Shown: positions 1 through 11,085, counted from the stretch's first letter. The stretch: 64,000 nucleotides of DNA from Timema cristinae (GCA_039000515.1 JBCFYV010000100.1:26398351-26462350), one strand, 5' to 3'. Program-made: numbers and translations. The notes: generated by a model from the sequence alone, not told the origin.

Positions 1-1
1 A

Positions 2-60
2 CAGGGGTTTACAAACTGTGGGTCACGACCCATAGCCAAATTTTTGTGGGTAGCAAAATA
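2..60 (+). mobile_element. hAT-type transposon terminus (partial)
   Basis: The sequence starts CAGGGGTTTACAAACT and continues with GGGTCACGACCC, the usual look of a hAT/Charlie-like inverted end (CAGNGGTTnnCAAACT). I found no matching opposite end in the window, so this is one end of an element that was truncated or later disrupted. No target duplication can be checked because it sits at the window edge. Confidence 0.5.
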
Positions 61-118
61 TTTTTGAAATTATTTGAAAAGAGAAAATCATTTTAAAAAA
101 ATGGGAATGTCATATCCA

Positions 119-516
119 TTAATGTAAGCGTGTAAGAAACGCGAGCTAAGGACACTTATTTTGCAGTTTTTATAGTAGAACTTTTTTTTTCCCCAAATAA
201 AATAAAATATTCCTCAAGTAGAAACATAGAGTAAAATTTTCTTCACATGGTGATATTAACAGTTGTTAAATACATGTGATGAGTATAGCGGCATTAGAAG
301 ACAATCTTTTTAAATGAAGAGAAAAAGTCATTAAATTCCAGGACACACTTGACATATATTCTAGAACTGTTGTTATCACCATGTGAATAAAATTAAACTC
401 TATGTTTCTACTGGAGAAATATTTTATTTATTTTGACCAAAAAAATTTTTGGGATAAGAATAATAAACTGTAAAAAATAATGCACTTAACTCGTGTTAAC
501 TACTCTCACACCTTAA
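119..516. mobile_element. Palindromic TTAA-flanked MITE, copy 1
   Basis: A 398-bp unit flanked by TTAA at 119-122 and 513-516. The two halves are inverted repeats of about 170 bp. Each arm carries the same blocks: an outer block like GTGAGAGTAGTTAACGCGAGCTAAG, a T-rich stretch, AAATAAAATATT, a 'tagaaacatagagt' block, and CACATGGTGATATCAACAG next to the centre. TTAA target sites are typical of piggyBac-type elements, so this may be a non-autonomous piggyBac-like element, but no transposase is present to confirm that. Related copies lie at 26777, 56032 and 59824. Confidence 0.75.
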
Positions 517-1256
517 AAGTCAGGTGGGACGCATAAGTTGGTCGTTATAAAAATTGAGTTGTCATTACAACAAGTTTAGGAGCATATTGAATTAAAAACT
601 TTACATCTTAAGCTTGATAGTTTCAATTAAATAATCGAAAGGTAAACCTTTTTTATCAAAAGGATCACAACAAAAAATCATAAGATAACTGAGGGAGTTA
701 ATGTGTTTTGTACTTTAGAACTACCATTCTCATAATAAATACACCAGCTTGAGGAGATATTCCTTCAAAGAGGTAGTGCCCTAAATCAGGTCAACCAGTT
801 TACCTACCTTTAGGCACCCCAGTAGTGACCAGACTTTAGACTAGAACTATAAACGATTATCTACTTATTTATTGCGTAATTTATGCAATGGATTTGTGTA
901 TAAATAACAAAAAGAGGAAAGGCTTAATATATCCCCGCTTTTATCAGTATTTACGTATGCAAGTTTATCTCATTTTTTTAAAAAATGTATTAACTAAATG
1001 ATAAACAATTGTGAACCTTTAATGAAATCTGAACAAGCACTCAAGAGAGTAATGAAACAATGGCACATATCTTTTCAGACTTAAAAATATCAGATCACCT
1101 ACTTACGTTATCATTAATATGCCTACTTATAAAATGTATAAACAAAGTGATAATGTATTTTTATAGATAACCTATTTTAATTTAAATAAATGTGACTAGT
1201 TACCAATTAAAATATGTAGCTATTCTACCATTATCTCTTCACTCAAATGATGGGCG
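517..1256. other. No recognised feature
   Basis: AT-rich DNA with no open frame of note and no repeat shared with the rest of the window that I can see. Confidence 0.5.
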
Positions 1257-1523
1257 GGGATCAGGGTGTTTGAATACAAGGTGCTTAGGAAGATATTGGG
1301 TCCAAAAACGGATGAATATACTGGGGAGTGGAGGAGGTTGTATAATGATAGGCTAGTCCAATCTCGCAGATTACTGTGGGCAGGACATGCAGCGTGAATG
1401 GGAAATTCTAGAACTGCATTCAGGGTACTGACTGGCAAACCCAACGGGGAGGGACCAGTGGAAAAACCTAAACATGGATGGGAGGATAACATTAGAATGA
1501 ACCTGAAAAATATATCTCTGTAG
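1257..1523 (+). pseudogene. Non-LTR retrotransposon RT, 3' end remnant
   Basis: One frame reads through 89 codons. It carries the block typical of the C-terminal end of endonuclease/reverse transcriptases of non-LTR retrotransposons: KVLRKILGPK, then EWRRLYND, SRRLLWAGHAA, SRTAFRVLTGKP, and WEDNIRMNLK near the end. It holds one in-frame TGA (after HAA) and lacks about 14 residues between EWRRLYND and the SRR block. The reverse transcriptase core and endonuclease are absent, as expected for a 5'-truncated copy. A related remnant lies at 37845-38128. The family (Jockey, RTE or CR1 type) cannot be settled from this piece. Confidence 0.8.
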
Positions 1524-2178
1524 ACCACTCTAACCAAAGATCAATAATAAAAATGATGAGGCAGACAAGCTAGTAAGTCAATCTAAAAATGTTTATAATA
1601 AAATATGTGCAATGGATTGTGTGTCTCAAAATATATTTTCTGAAGATTAAAGCATTTAAACAAAGACATCGATATAACAAACTTTCATAGTTCCAATTAA
1701 GAACGTGTCAAATTGATCAATATTTAAAACAAGAAAATATTCGGTTGGTTTTCAATATACGATATATTATGTTTGGGATTGTATTCATACGAAGAACCTA
1801 ACTTTATCAAGTATGATTTATCTTATTGGTTTTGCCAGAGCGATTAGGCCACAAGCAAAAAAAAAAATTCTTTAATTAACTTAGAATTAAAAACACACGA
1901 TCAAAATTAAGTGAAATTAAGCAATGACTAATTAATAAATATATTTTTTTTTAATTCCTTAATTTACACGGTTTGTTAGCTAACAAGGTTCGCATGAGTT
2001 GAAAAACCGCATAGTCGAATAGTACTTAAATACTATGTGAATCTGCCCTTAAGAGCTATGTCCGCCAGGATAATTAAAGCTAAATAGGTTCTTCTAATGA
2101 AAATAAAACGTTGAGAAAGTTGAATCTTATCCATTATCCTAGCAAGTACATAAATTACAACTTTGTTTATAATAAGTA
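1524..2178. other. No recognised feature
   Basis: AT-rich sequence with short A and T runs. No gene, RNA or repeat boundary is visible. Confidence 0.5.
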
Positions 2179-2440
2179 ACCCGCCTCGGTGGCGTGAAGA
2201 GCTAACGCGCTAGTCGTGTTGAGCTCGACTGCTGAGGACGGGGAGATCGCGGTTCGAATCTCGGTCGGGTGAACTGGGGTGGTTTTTCCTAAATAGTTTT
2301 ACACTCTCCCTCCACGCAAATACGGGTTCACTTCCTCTAATTCGACCTTCCCAATTCCTAATCCATTAGCGTAATTAGTACTTAAAGCGTATAACCCGAA
2401 AGGGTAGTAAGACGCGGTGCTAATAATAATAATAATAATA

Positions 2441-2476
<36 letters not shown>
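2179..2476 (+). repeat. SINE family A, full length
   Basis: The tRNA-like head begins ACCCGCCTCGGTGGCG, with a B-box-like GGTTCGAATC, followed by the shared A/C body (GGTTTTTCCTAAATAG, CTCCCTCCACGCAAA, TTCACTTCCTCTAA) and the common 3' module ending GTAGTAAGACGCGGTGC and (TAA)n. The likely target duplication (ATAATAAGTA) merges with the tail. The right copy abuts the MITE that starts at 2480, so the SINE went into the edge of that MITE. Confidence 0.85.
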
Positions 2477-2479
2477 GTA

Positions 2480-2714
2480 CAGTAGCCCCATGGCTTCTTT
2501 GTTGCTGACTGACAGCTCACAGCTGGCAGCTGATGGCTTTGAAAAGTTACCAGACCAAATTATGTATCCCTACGCTCAGCCATACGATCTGCAAAGACAT
2601 GTGTTTAGCAGCTGTCACTTCTGACAGTCAACATTTAGGTATATACCTAAATGTTGACTGTTAGAAGTCAGCTGTGAGCTGTCAGTCAGCACCAAAGAAG
2701 CCATGGGGCTACTG
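2480..2714. mobile_element. TA-flanked palindromic MITE, copy 1
   Basis: Inverted ends of about 45 bp start CAGTAGCCCCATGGCTTC and end with its complement, flanked by TA at 2478-2479 and 2715-2716, as in Tc1/mariner-type elements. The core contains a further perfect palindrome of 38 bp at 2624-2661. A second copy with the core in inverted orientation is at 29261-29446. No coding capacity. Confidence 0.8.
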
Positions 2715-2829
2715 TAGCTTACTATGTGCAGGTTCACTAACAAAACATAACTTGCGCTCACGGTAACAGCAAAGCGATGACGTCACTGTCAGCTATCGTC
2801 AGATTACTAGGAACGTTTAGTATTTATTG

Positions 2830-3069
2830 TTTTTTTAGAATCGCGTCTTACTACCCGTTCTGGTTACACGCCTATGTACTAAGTGCGCCGATGATTTTAG
2901 AGGTTGGGAAAGCTATATTTAGAGATAGTGTACCCGCATTTGTGTGGAGGGAGAGAAGAAAACCACCATCAGTGCACCCGACCAAAATTCGAACCTTGTA
3001 CTTCCCGTCATCGGCAGTCTAGTCTACTGTGAAAGTAGCGCCTTAGACCACGCAGCAATTGAGGCTGGT
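2830..3069 (-). repeat. SINE family C
   Basis: Reads on the minus strand from a tRNA-like head (end near 3069; B-box-like GGTTCGAATTTTGG) through the shared body to the 3' module (GTAGTAAGACGCG) at 2835-2860. The tail is an A-rich run rather than (TAA)n. Moderately diverged. Confidence 0.7.
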
Positions 3070-5146
3070 AAATATTATTTTTAAAGTGGTGCTTTATGGA
3101 TGGAGTTGTTAGTCTTAAGTCAAAATAGCGCAACAGCGTATTAACAAATCAGCGTAGCTTAAATCCATTTAAGTTGAGGTCTAGCTGTACCGACTAGAAT
3201 TAATAAGCCTTTAAACAAGCATGTATACCAAAATGTATTGCTTCTAAAAAGAAATTAAAAATTCATCCAGCAAATGCATGATTAATTAAAAAACTTGTGA
3301 TTAACTAATACATGTATAGGTTTTGTTATCATTAGCCTTCAAACTGAAACCACCCATTGTACCGTTGGTAGTCTATATAATGCAGATTTAGGGTATTTTT
3401 AATTGGTCATTTAACTAACCGTATTATATGACACAAACTCTTAAGTTTAAAAAATGCACTACGTACTGAAAACGCACGTGTAAAATTTATGTGCCTGCTT
3501 TGGAGTATATCAGAAGCACACAAGGTAGGAGCATCAAAAGAAGACCATTGTTTGTAGTCTCTGCGCCACATATGGCAACACCTAACCTAACCTAACCTTT
3601 AGTTATATTATTATATTTTAACTATCGTAAAGAGTAAGGGGGTTGTTTACAATACATGTTTGCCATGTTGCCACGTTAGGCAGGTGTTTTTACTTGTGTG
3701 CTTTTGAGTTTTGATACAAGGCCTAAGTGAGCTTTTGATCCATATCTTCGTGTGCTTTTGACATGAGGTTTCTCCCTCTTGTATGGTTTCGATGCTCTAC
3801 GTTTAAAATGATTCTCAAAATGAAAACCAATGAATTCGCAATCAAGGCAAGAAAGCGGTATGCTCTTGACTCCAATTATTTTGTGTAATTGACTTGTCAA
3901 CCCAAGAGAACAAGAGCTCACGTCATGAAAATAGCGGAGCCACAGCGATATTTCATAATGGGATTAACCGAGATATGTAAATTATTAGAACTCGATTCAG
4001 CAAGGATCAGAGTTAATATCATAGCTTAATTAGATTCTAAAAATGAATTAGTCAAGATGGAGCAGAAGTCACAATGGGCTGAGAGTTCCTTTAAAACAAG
4101 TTGAATTCTGTTAGAAAAAAAAGTTTAAGAAACGCAAATATTTTTTTTCTGCGGTCATCTTTGATGACATTTGATTATTATTTTACAGTATGTTTCTTTT
4201 TGTAGTCATTTAACCTGGGTTTGCCTGATACACAGTGGCCGCGGTTCGAATCCTAGCTTAGTATGCTAAGATTCATTCCTTAAGTTTTTATTTAAAAAAA
4301 TGTAGAAGAAAGTTCTAACCAACTAAAAAGTTAAAAAATTTAAATTGTTTTAAAAAAAAGCTATGATAACTTATATAAAAGCCCAAAAATAACTCCACAT
4401 TATCTTAAAATTGTACGTTGTGAGCATATTATAACATGACTTTATTTGATAAAGGAAGGCTAGAGCTAGAATTCTAACCTGCTTTAATCTAAGAAGTACA
4501 AATTTTCGCGTAAGGCAGCGTAGAATTTTATTTAAAAAAAACTTAATAGCTCAAAATTTAAACTGGTCAGGAAAATATTAATAATTTTCGCCTACATTCC
4601 CTAACTCCATCATAGTCTCTTCCACCCCCCCCCCCCTCCTTCCCATGGCCTTCCCGTTTGGGTTGTACACAATAATATCGTAATTAAAATGCGTATAACC
4701 TGAACAAGTGGAAAGACGCGAAACAAAAAGAGACACCCCTCGGTGGTAAACGTAATAGTTAAAGAAACAAAAAAACAAAAAAACAATCCATTTATTTTAT
4801 TATTCTCGCTCCCATGAACCTCCTCCCATCTAACATTGATATGGCAACGAGAAGTTTAATTGCAGTCGTTTGTTACAGAGTGTGTGATTAGCAACCCACG
4901 TGAGACAAGAATCTTGAACCATAACTAACTCTCGCAAGAGCCCCCCTCCTCTAATCTGGTGTGAGAACAACAACACATCGCTCCCGGTGAGAGATCATTT
5001 CGCAAGACGCGTGTTCGAGCACCGGGGATTGGCCAAACAGACGTTTCGCAACTATATATATATATATATATATATATCCCCCACCGACCGAGACAAGTCT
5101 ACCTTATATTTTGCAAACTGTGCCACTGAGCTATGGGGTGAGGGGG

Positions 5147-5189
<43 letters not shown>

Positions 5190-5984
5190 ACTAAAAGAAC
5201 GTGTGTTATTTCCCGTGATTGAATGATTGTATTCAAGTTTCTTGCGGGCGCGAATAGGATTTGATTTATAGGGTAGGAGGGGCAGAGGCTTATTATTTAA
5301 AAATTATTCTCTTGTTTTTTACGTGTACCAAGTTCTTTACGCCCGACACACCTCACAGATAACTTAAGTAGATAATACAGCTTGAACCAGACGTCACGTG
5401 TTGGTAAGGTTTTGTGTAGTTTTCAAAAGTAAACGGTGGGATTGAAACCAATGAGAGGTGTTACTATTTTTTTTTATGTAACAACATTTAAAAACACTAA
5501 TTAGCTGATTTTTACTTCGCTGTTGTTGAGTGAAGAATGCAAGAATTACAACTGCGATATAATTTTTATTTCTCTTAGAGCTAGCTATCACACACAGACA
5601 CACATACTCAAAAATATCGCTCAATTAATATATCTTAATCTATTTTTTACTTGGAAGGAGATGCGAGTAAGTTGTTTTTAATCATTTATTTCGCTCTTTT
5701 AGTATACAAGACTTTCTGATATTTGATATTTTTTGTTTAAATGTTATGTTTTGTCGAGAAGAGAAACGAGTATGTTATGAGTGTTTGAACACACTTCGGA
5801 TTCTTGTAGGCATTATTATTTATTTTTTGTCAAACTATATTTACCCTCTAAATTCATTAAATTTCGTTGTAAAATAAACATTTTTGGCACCTACTGTAAC
5901 ACACTCGTATTGCTATATACATAATACTATAATTTTATTGAAGATGTAATGATTTATTGTCAAAACTACAAAAAAAAAAATCAT
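3070..5984. other. Mostly featureless; telomere-like run, microsatellites
   Basis: No gene is supported. It holds a short telomere-like run (3581-3597), a C run (4626-4636), a (TA)n run (5053-5077) and a (CA)n run (5150-5186). A minus-strand open frame of 81 codons at 3676-3921 is rich in Lys, Ser and His. It has no recognisable domain and is not called. Weak SINE-head remnants (tRNA B-box-like GGTTCGAATCC near 4242 and GCCACTGAGCTA near 5122) are present. Confidence 0.5.
3581..3597 (+). repeat. Interstitial telomere-like (CCTAA)n
   Basis: Three CCTAA units plus CC, the complement of the arthropod-type telomere repeat TTAGG. So short a run can arise by chance or from a microsatellite, so it is only a hint about the taxon. 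Confidence 0.4.
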
Positions 5985-6263
5985 GGTAACCTAGCGTTCT
6001 AGGGGTAAGCTGTCGGACCTCTGTGCTAGGGGTCCGGGATTCAATCCTCGGTCCCGGCACACATTTATCTGATTACCAAACCCTTCCTTCACCTCTGACA
6101 AGACGTGTATTAATCACAACTTGTGAGTGTGAGGAATGCCAGGCCTCCACCGTGGTTCGGATTCCACGCTAAACTATAGGTCCTCCATTTCATCTCACAA
6201 TCACCCTACCATTACATATTAGCGTAAGTGCGTATAACCCGAACGGGTAGTAAGACGCGGTGC

Positions 6264-6316
<53 letters not shown>
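5985..6316 (+). repeat. SINE family B, full length
   Basis: The head starts GGTAACCTAGCGTTCTAGGG (A-box region), with a B-box-like GGATTCAATCC. The B-specific body follows (TTATCTGATTACCAAACC, CCTTCACCTCTGACAAG, GCCAGGCCTCCACCGTGG), then the common 3' module GCGTATAACCCGAACGGG and a (TAA)n tail. No clear target duplication. Confidence 0.85.
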
Positions 6317-6317
<1 letters not shown>

Positions 6318-6339
6318 CCAAAAAATCTATGAATACATT

Positions 6340-6602
6340 AGAATGTTTATTACAGTCTAAAATGTTAAGGGTGCTCCATGGTAGGACACTTAAACGTGAT
6401 TACCGAAAACGGGGAGATAAGGGTTTGATCCCGGTCGGGTGCACTGAGGGTGGTTTTTCCTGCATGGTTTTCTACTCTCAACTCATGCAAATGCGAGTGA
6501 ATTTTCTCTAAAATAACACATTCCTATTCCCAAATACCTCAGTGTAATTAGTACATAGGCGTATAACCCAAGCGGGTAGTAAAACTAGGGGCTAAAAAAA
6601 AC
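6340..6602 (+). repeat. SINE family C, diverged
   Basis: A degraded head, a T-arm-like GGGTTTGATCCCGGTCGG, the shared body (GGTTTTTCCTGCATGG, CAAATGCGAGTG) and the 3' module (GCGTATAACCCAAGCGGG) with an A-rich tail. It follows directly on the tail of the SINE B copy before it. Confidence 0.65.
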
Positions 6603-7349
6603 TTGGACGCGTTGCAGACGTTAAGAAATCTCGTACTATTTAGGAAGTTAGGTATTTTTTGTTTGTTTCCAACAGGATTTAGGCGAAAATTATCAGCAGG
6701 TTTCTAACCAGTTAAAAAGTTTAAATTTTAGATTTAAAGTTTTAAAAATCCAACTACAATTTTCGCGAAAAATTTTACTTCTGAAACTAAAGCAAAATGT
6801 TTGAATATAAACCTGGATCCACCCTTATATATATAAATTAAAGTCATGTTTTGATAGGGTTACAACAGAACCTTTTAAGATAATGCGGGATTTTTGTATG
6901 TGCCTATTCACTCATTTTTTAAACACTTTTAACTTAAAATCTAAATTGGGCAGAACTTTCCCTTATGTTTTGGTGGAAACAATATTTAAAAAATATCAAT
7001 AATCGGTAATTTCTAAACGTCTGTGACGTTTTCTCATCCTCCCATGTAGCACCATTAAGGAAAATCCCCAACAATGTTGGTTTTGCAACAAAGATTTGTT
7101 ATTCAAGAAAGTACAAATGGTTTTCCAATAAACAGAAATGTTTAAAAAAATTCGAAACACACCTTTTATAGTACATTCATGACCTTAGTTTACTTGGATG
7201 ACAGCTCAAAAAGTTACTAGAAATGGTCCTTAGTGTATCCCTACGCCAACAGCTGATATCTGTCACTTTGGATAACTGTAATGAAAACATAAGGTGATGT
7301 ATGAATGTGGTGGTTAACCACAATAATTTAGGTCAATATTATTTATATT
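6603..7349. other. No gene; one MITE-like fragment
   Basis: AT-rich. A fragment at about 7190-7265 (ACTTGGATGACAGCTC, then GTATCCCTACG) resembles the core of the TA-flanked MITE at 2480 and the start of the duplicated segment at 18416. Nothing else is recognised. Confidence 0.45.
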
Positions 7350-7906
7350 TGAGGTCGGGCACAAAGCTTATTTATCGTTTTATTCCACTTGGAAAAAATT
7401 ATTTACAGCTCCTCCACTAAAGGTCTAGCTAAGATAGCTTCAAGATGGCGACCGGCGAATTTAAACAATCTGATTGAACACGACGGAAACAAGTTCTTTA
7501 CAATGATGCACCCACGCAGTGGATAGAAATATTTTATTCAGTTGAATATTTCGAGATACGATAAAATTATTATAAAATGATTTATTACATTTTAAAAAGA
7601 TACCAAGTTTTTTTTCCGGGTAAATACGATGCCTGTAATAAAAGGTATTAGTGTATGCATTATATTATACATTTAGATCACATTCCAAAACGAAGAATAA
7701 GTAATTTTAATTATATTTAAAATATTGTTTCGGATTGGGTAAAAAGACATTAGTAAAAGTAATGAAATAGTTTTTTAAATGTAAATTATAACATTTAGTT
7801 AAAAACTTAACATTTATAACAAAACAGTGATCTTTTACAAGTGTTGGCAACCCAAAACCTATACTTATGTTTTTTGAACTGTCATCCAGGTAAAACCCTA
7901 TCATTA
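7350..7906 (+). repeat. Dispersed repeat R1, copy 1 (left part)
   Basis: This matches the reverse complement of 50055-50940 over its whole length, for example TCGGGCACAAAGCTTATTTA, GGCGACCGGCGAATTTAAAC, GATGCACCCACGCAGTGG and GTGTTGGCAACCC. The hAT transposon at 7907 is inserted in it, and the repeat resumes for a few bases after 11189. The paralogue gives the empty site for that insertion. Confidence 0.75.
7902..7906 (+). repeat. Target-site duplication of hAT transposon, left
   Basis: CATTA, repeated exactly at 11185-11189. The empty paralogue at about 50076 reads (in reverse complement) TATCATGAACAGACT where the filled site joins as TATCATTA plus ACAGACT. The duplication is therefore 5 bp, not the 8 bp usual for hAT. 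Confidence 0.8.
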
Positions 7907-7934
7907 CAGGGTTCCTACAGTATTTGTAAAAATA

Positions 7935-7988
7935 TTCTCCCTGACTTTTCCCTGACTTTCCCTGACTATTTTCCCAAGTTCCCTGACC
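7935..7988 (+). promoter_or_regulatory. Left subterminal CCCTGAC repeat cluster
   Basis: Four copies of CCCTGAC, mostly spaced 10-11 bp, begin about 30 bp inside the left end. Clusters like this in hAT elements are usually binding sites for the transposase zinc finger. That role is inferred, not shown. Confidence 0.6.
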
Positions 7989-8365
7989 AATTTCTCATAA
8001 AATTTCCATTATAACTTTACGGTACTATACACGTGAAAATATTAATTTAAATAAATTTATTTCGGCCTCCTCCCCCCTTACAGCCGACCTTGCCTCACCT
8101 CTCATGGAAGAATAAGAAAGCAGACATCTTGCCAATCAGTTGAGGGAAAATGATGGAAAAATAATCCCTATCAAAAATTTGTAACAAACTTGATTCCCTT
8201 TGGTATCATGTGCAGAAATACGTATTAAATAACAGGCCACTAAGAACATACTAAAGAGTTTGGTATCATTACAGTTTTATTTTACCTAAACTGTACATTT
8301 CCTGAACTGAATAGCTTACAACAGGAACTCTGTCTGCTTTCATATTATTCATGTCTCAAGTCAAT

Positions 8366-8371
8366 TTTATT
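8366..8371 (-). terminator. Polyadenylation signal of the transposase
   Basis: AATAAA on the minus strand about 50 nt past the stop codon. A second one lies at 8276-8281. Confidence 0.5.
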
Positions 8372-8419
8372 TTTATTAAAATTATCACTATAGTCATACA
8401 ATAAGAAACTATGTTATAT

Positions 8420-10789
8420 TTAATAAAGTGAAGCTTGCTTCTTCTTCAGTTCTTGCAACTCCACGTCTATTGCTTCTCGTTTCTCTTCAGTTGCCATCAT
8501 TAATTTTTTTCTTTCTCCTTCTAAATCTTTAACTTGTATATCTAATTTCCTCTTTTCTGCCTTCTTCTTGTCTTTTTCACTTTTTTCTTGCTTCTTCATC
8601 TCTAAGTATTCATGATAGCGTTTCCGAGCACCTCTCACGTAATCCAACATCTTTTTGCTAATGTGTATATTTTTAATCCCTCCTGCTTCTTGTATCTCAT
8701 CATGAATGTGACGCTGTGCAATGACTGTCTTTTCATGCATGTTTTCAACCAGTAAAGATTTATTGACTGAAAAACCACCTTCAACAGTTGCATTCCCATG
8801 CGACAAGACAAGGCAAATCTTTATTACTTCCCAAAGATGTTTGTAGTTTGCTTCTCCTATTAGAAAGCTACCATAAATAGTGTCAAGTCCTACTTCATCA
8901 CTAAACTGATCACAAGGACGAAATATTTCTTGAAGCTCAGATTTTTTGAGGTTGCAAAAATGCAAGTATTCTTTCTTGGCATTTTCAGCCAGAACATCAT
9001 TTATGATGTTGGCATGGTTGAGTTCCTCCAAAAGAAAAGAAAATCTCTTCTGGGCCAGTTGAGGTGAATGTTGAATAACACAAGGATCCAATGAAGACAA
9101 ACCTCTCACAGCTTTCTGTTTTAAGGGACTTTTTTCTTGTAGTTTTGCAATCATGGTGGTTAACATACTGCGGCACTCATGTATAAATTCTAATTTTTGT
9201 CTTTCTGTTACTGTGATCGCAGTTTCTCCTAACAAACGTTTTGTTGCAAATCCTATATCAATATTTTTGCTAAGGATCAAATTTTCTGATTTTTTTGTGT
9301 CAATAGACAGTAACTTTGGACCCGTGCACTTCATAAGATCAGGTTTCACACAACGATTCATAAGGTATCTTAGAAGTTTCTCTACAGCTTCAAAAAGATA
9401 TGGAGTCATTGGTTTTGATGTCTGGAACCGTTGCAGGAAAGGCTGACATTCATCTGCAATTGTCTTGCAGAACGCTAGTTTACACTTTAGGAATGGATCA
9501 CAGGCTGCTCTTTTCAGTGTCTCTACAGGTTTTGTTTTAGGAAGTTTTGCTTCTTTGAGAAACTTAATAACATGGTCCCAAATTTGTAATGCCCTTTGAA
9601 AGCACTTCGCATTCTCTAACCAACGCACACCACAGAACTTCAATGGAAAAGTTGTACACCCTGTCAACTGGGTGAACAATGCTCGACGAGCTGGAGAGTC
9701 AGTGAACAGGTAGTACATGTGACGTAATAAGCTACTTATATCCCAATCAACAGACTCTACTCCTGTTCTCAAGGAACCATGAACAACATGAAGCCCACAT
9801 GTTCCCAGATTTAGCAAACTACATACTTCATTGTCTGTTACAGATTTGAGGTGTTCCTGAAGAAGTGTTATAAACTTTAAATTGACATTTGGGCCATCCA
9901 TTGACACTTGTATCAACTTAGAGAGTGGAAGAGGAGAAATACCATCCAGAAAATGCTTCAGTAATTCTTCAGCAGTGCTCCTATCGAAAAACACACTGTT
10001 TAAGTAACGACTGATGACTTTATGATTTTCCTTGTCCCAGAATCTAATTACAATGTCCATCTGTCCTCTTTGAATAACTTTATTCAATGCCTCATCAAAA
10101 CAAATTACAAAGTTGTTACATGATTTTAGGCGGTCCAGTAAATTATTATGAAAGAATGGAGCCAAGCCATGCACAATGAAGTATGCAGCCTTGTCTCCAC
10201 CAAGGGTAAAGGCATTGGCAATGGAACACTCGGGAAACATCAATTGAAAAATTGTACTTAAATTATTGCACGAATTGAAAGACATTTTTTTGTCAACAAC
10301 TTGCATAGCCCAAATGACTTCCGCCTTAGTTATATCATCTTTTATAACAAAATTGTTATGGTTTCTTTGAGGCGCTACACTAATTTCACTTTTAGCAACA
10401 GCTTCCTTCTGCGACGTTACGATTTTCGATGAAACAGAAAAACTCTTCGAGCAACCAGCAGAATCATCACTAGGTAGAATGTCTTTGTGTGCCAGAGATT
10501 CTCTTGAAACTGGGGAGCTCGATGAACCTGAATCACTTGACTTTTTTGAAAAAAAAGTCAACAGAGAGCGTTGATTTGTCAAAGTTTCAAGAGTTTTGAT
10601 ATGAGTTGGTCCTTTTGCATGGGAAGCTAATGCTTGCTTTCCCATATTACTTAAGTTTATAATTTTTTTGCACACTTTACAAAATGCCTGCAGCTTATTA
10701 CTTTCAACACCACTTATCCAGTATGAGAATTCAGGAAAATGGTCTGGGCTTAGCCAGAGCTGGTTAAAAACGGTTTTTTTGTTAGACAT
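8420..10789 (-). CDS. hAT-type transposase, BED-like zinc finger
   Basis: This protein probably cuts and rejoins the ends of its own transposon in the nucleus. It is 789 residues, intronless, from ATG to TAA with no internal stop. A C2-H2 zinc finger lies near the N-terminus (C37, C40, H57, H63). Residues 73-80 read QRSLLTFF, a match to the PCNA-binding PIP box. The RNase-H-like catalytic core is suggested by D232 in CFDEALN, D298 in SMDGPNVN, a C331-x2-H334 pair typical of the hAT insertion domain, and E392 in CGVRWLEN. Near the C-terminus, residues 664-682 (GNATVEGGFSVNKSLLVEN) match the hAT dimerisation region. A Lys/Glu-rich coiled coil fills roughly residues 715-786. The start is the first ATG before the zinc finger. 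The gene sits inside intact transposon ends, so I read it as a transposon gene rather than a domesticated one. The family call rests on these motifs; the catalytic assignments are inferred by position. Confidence 0.9.
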   Translation of the reverse strand: MSNKKTVFNQLWLSPDHFPEFSYWISGVESNKLQAFCKVCKKIINLSNMGKQALASHAKGPTHIKTLETLTNQRSLLTFFSKKSSDSGSSSSPVSRESLAHKDILPSDDSAGCSKSFSVSSKIVTSQKEAVAKSEISVAPQRNHNNFVIKDDITKAEVIWAMQVVDKKMSFNSCNNLSTIFQLMFPECSIANAFTLGGDKAAYFIVHGLAPFFHNNLLDRLKSCNNFVICFDEALNKVIQRGQMDIVIRFWDKENHKVISRYLNSVFFDRSTAEELLKHFLDGISPLPLSKLIQVSMDGPNVNLKFITLLQEHLKSVTDNEVCSLLNLGTCGLHVVHGSLRTGVESVDWDISSLLRHMYYLFTDSPARRALFTQLTGCTTFPLKFCGVRWLENAKCFQRALQIWDHVIKFLKEAKLPKTKPVETLKRAACDPFLKCKLAFCKTIADECQPFLQRFQTSKPMTPYLFEAVEKLLRYLMNRCVKPDLMKCTGPKLLSIDTKKSENLILSKNIDIGFATKRLLGETAITVTERQKLEFIHECRSMLTTMIAKLQEKSPLKQKAVRGLSSLDPCVIQHSPQLAQKRFSFLLEELNHANIINDVLAENAKKEYLHFCNLKKSELQEIFRPCDQFSDEVGLDTIYGSFLIGEANYKHLWEVIKICLVLSHGNATVEGGFSVNKSLLVENMHEKTVIAQRHIHDEIQEAGGIKNIHISKKMLDYVRGARKRYHEYLEMKKQEKSEKDKKKAEKRKLDIQVKDLEGERKKLMMATEEKREAIDVELQELKKKQASLY

Positions 10790-11085
10790 TGCTGGTGTAG
10801 TCTAATCAGTCCTGGTGCACTGTATCAAACTATAACGATGACAAACCTTGAACAAAAACAAAAACAAGTGATCACTAAAGTTAAAAGAATTGTCATGTGC
10901 AGGCTAGGAGACCTCTGCGTTCACATTCTGAAATAAAATGCTACCAAAACTTGTGTTAGGGCAAGTTTGAGCATGGTAAGTGCCCCTCAGCTTTCTTCAT
11001 TGGGGCAGTGGCTTATGACGCAGTAAATAGAAAAAATATTTTCTTTGTTTTTTCTAAGAGTGACATGAAGACATGAATTGTCATC

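Noticed and set aside
3581..3597. Telomere or chromosome end
   Set aside because: Only about three units, with unrelated sequence on both sides.
9153..9446. 97-codon plus-strand frame
   Set aside because: Antisense shadow of the transposase gene.
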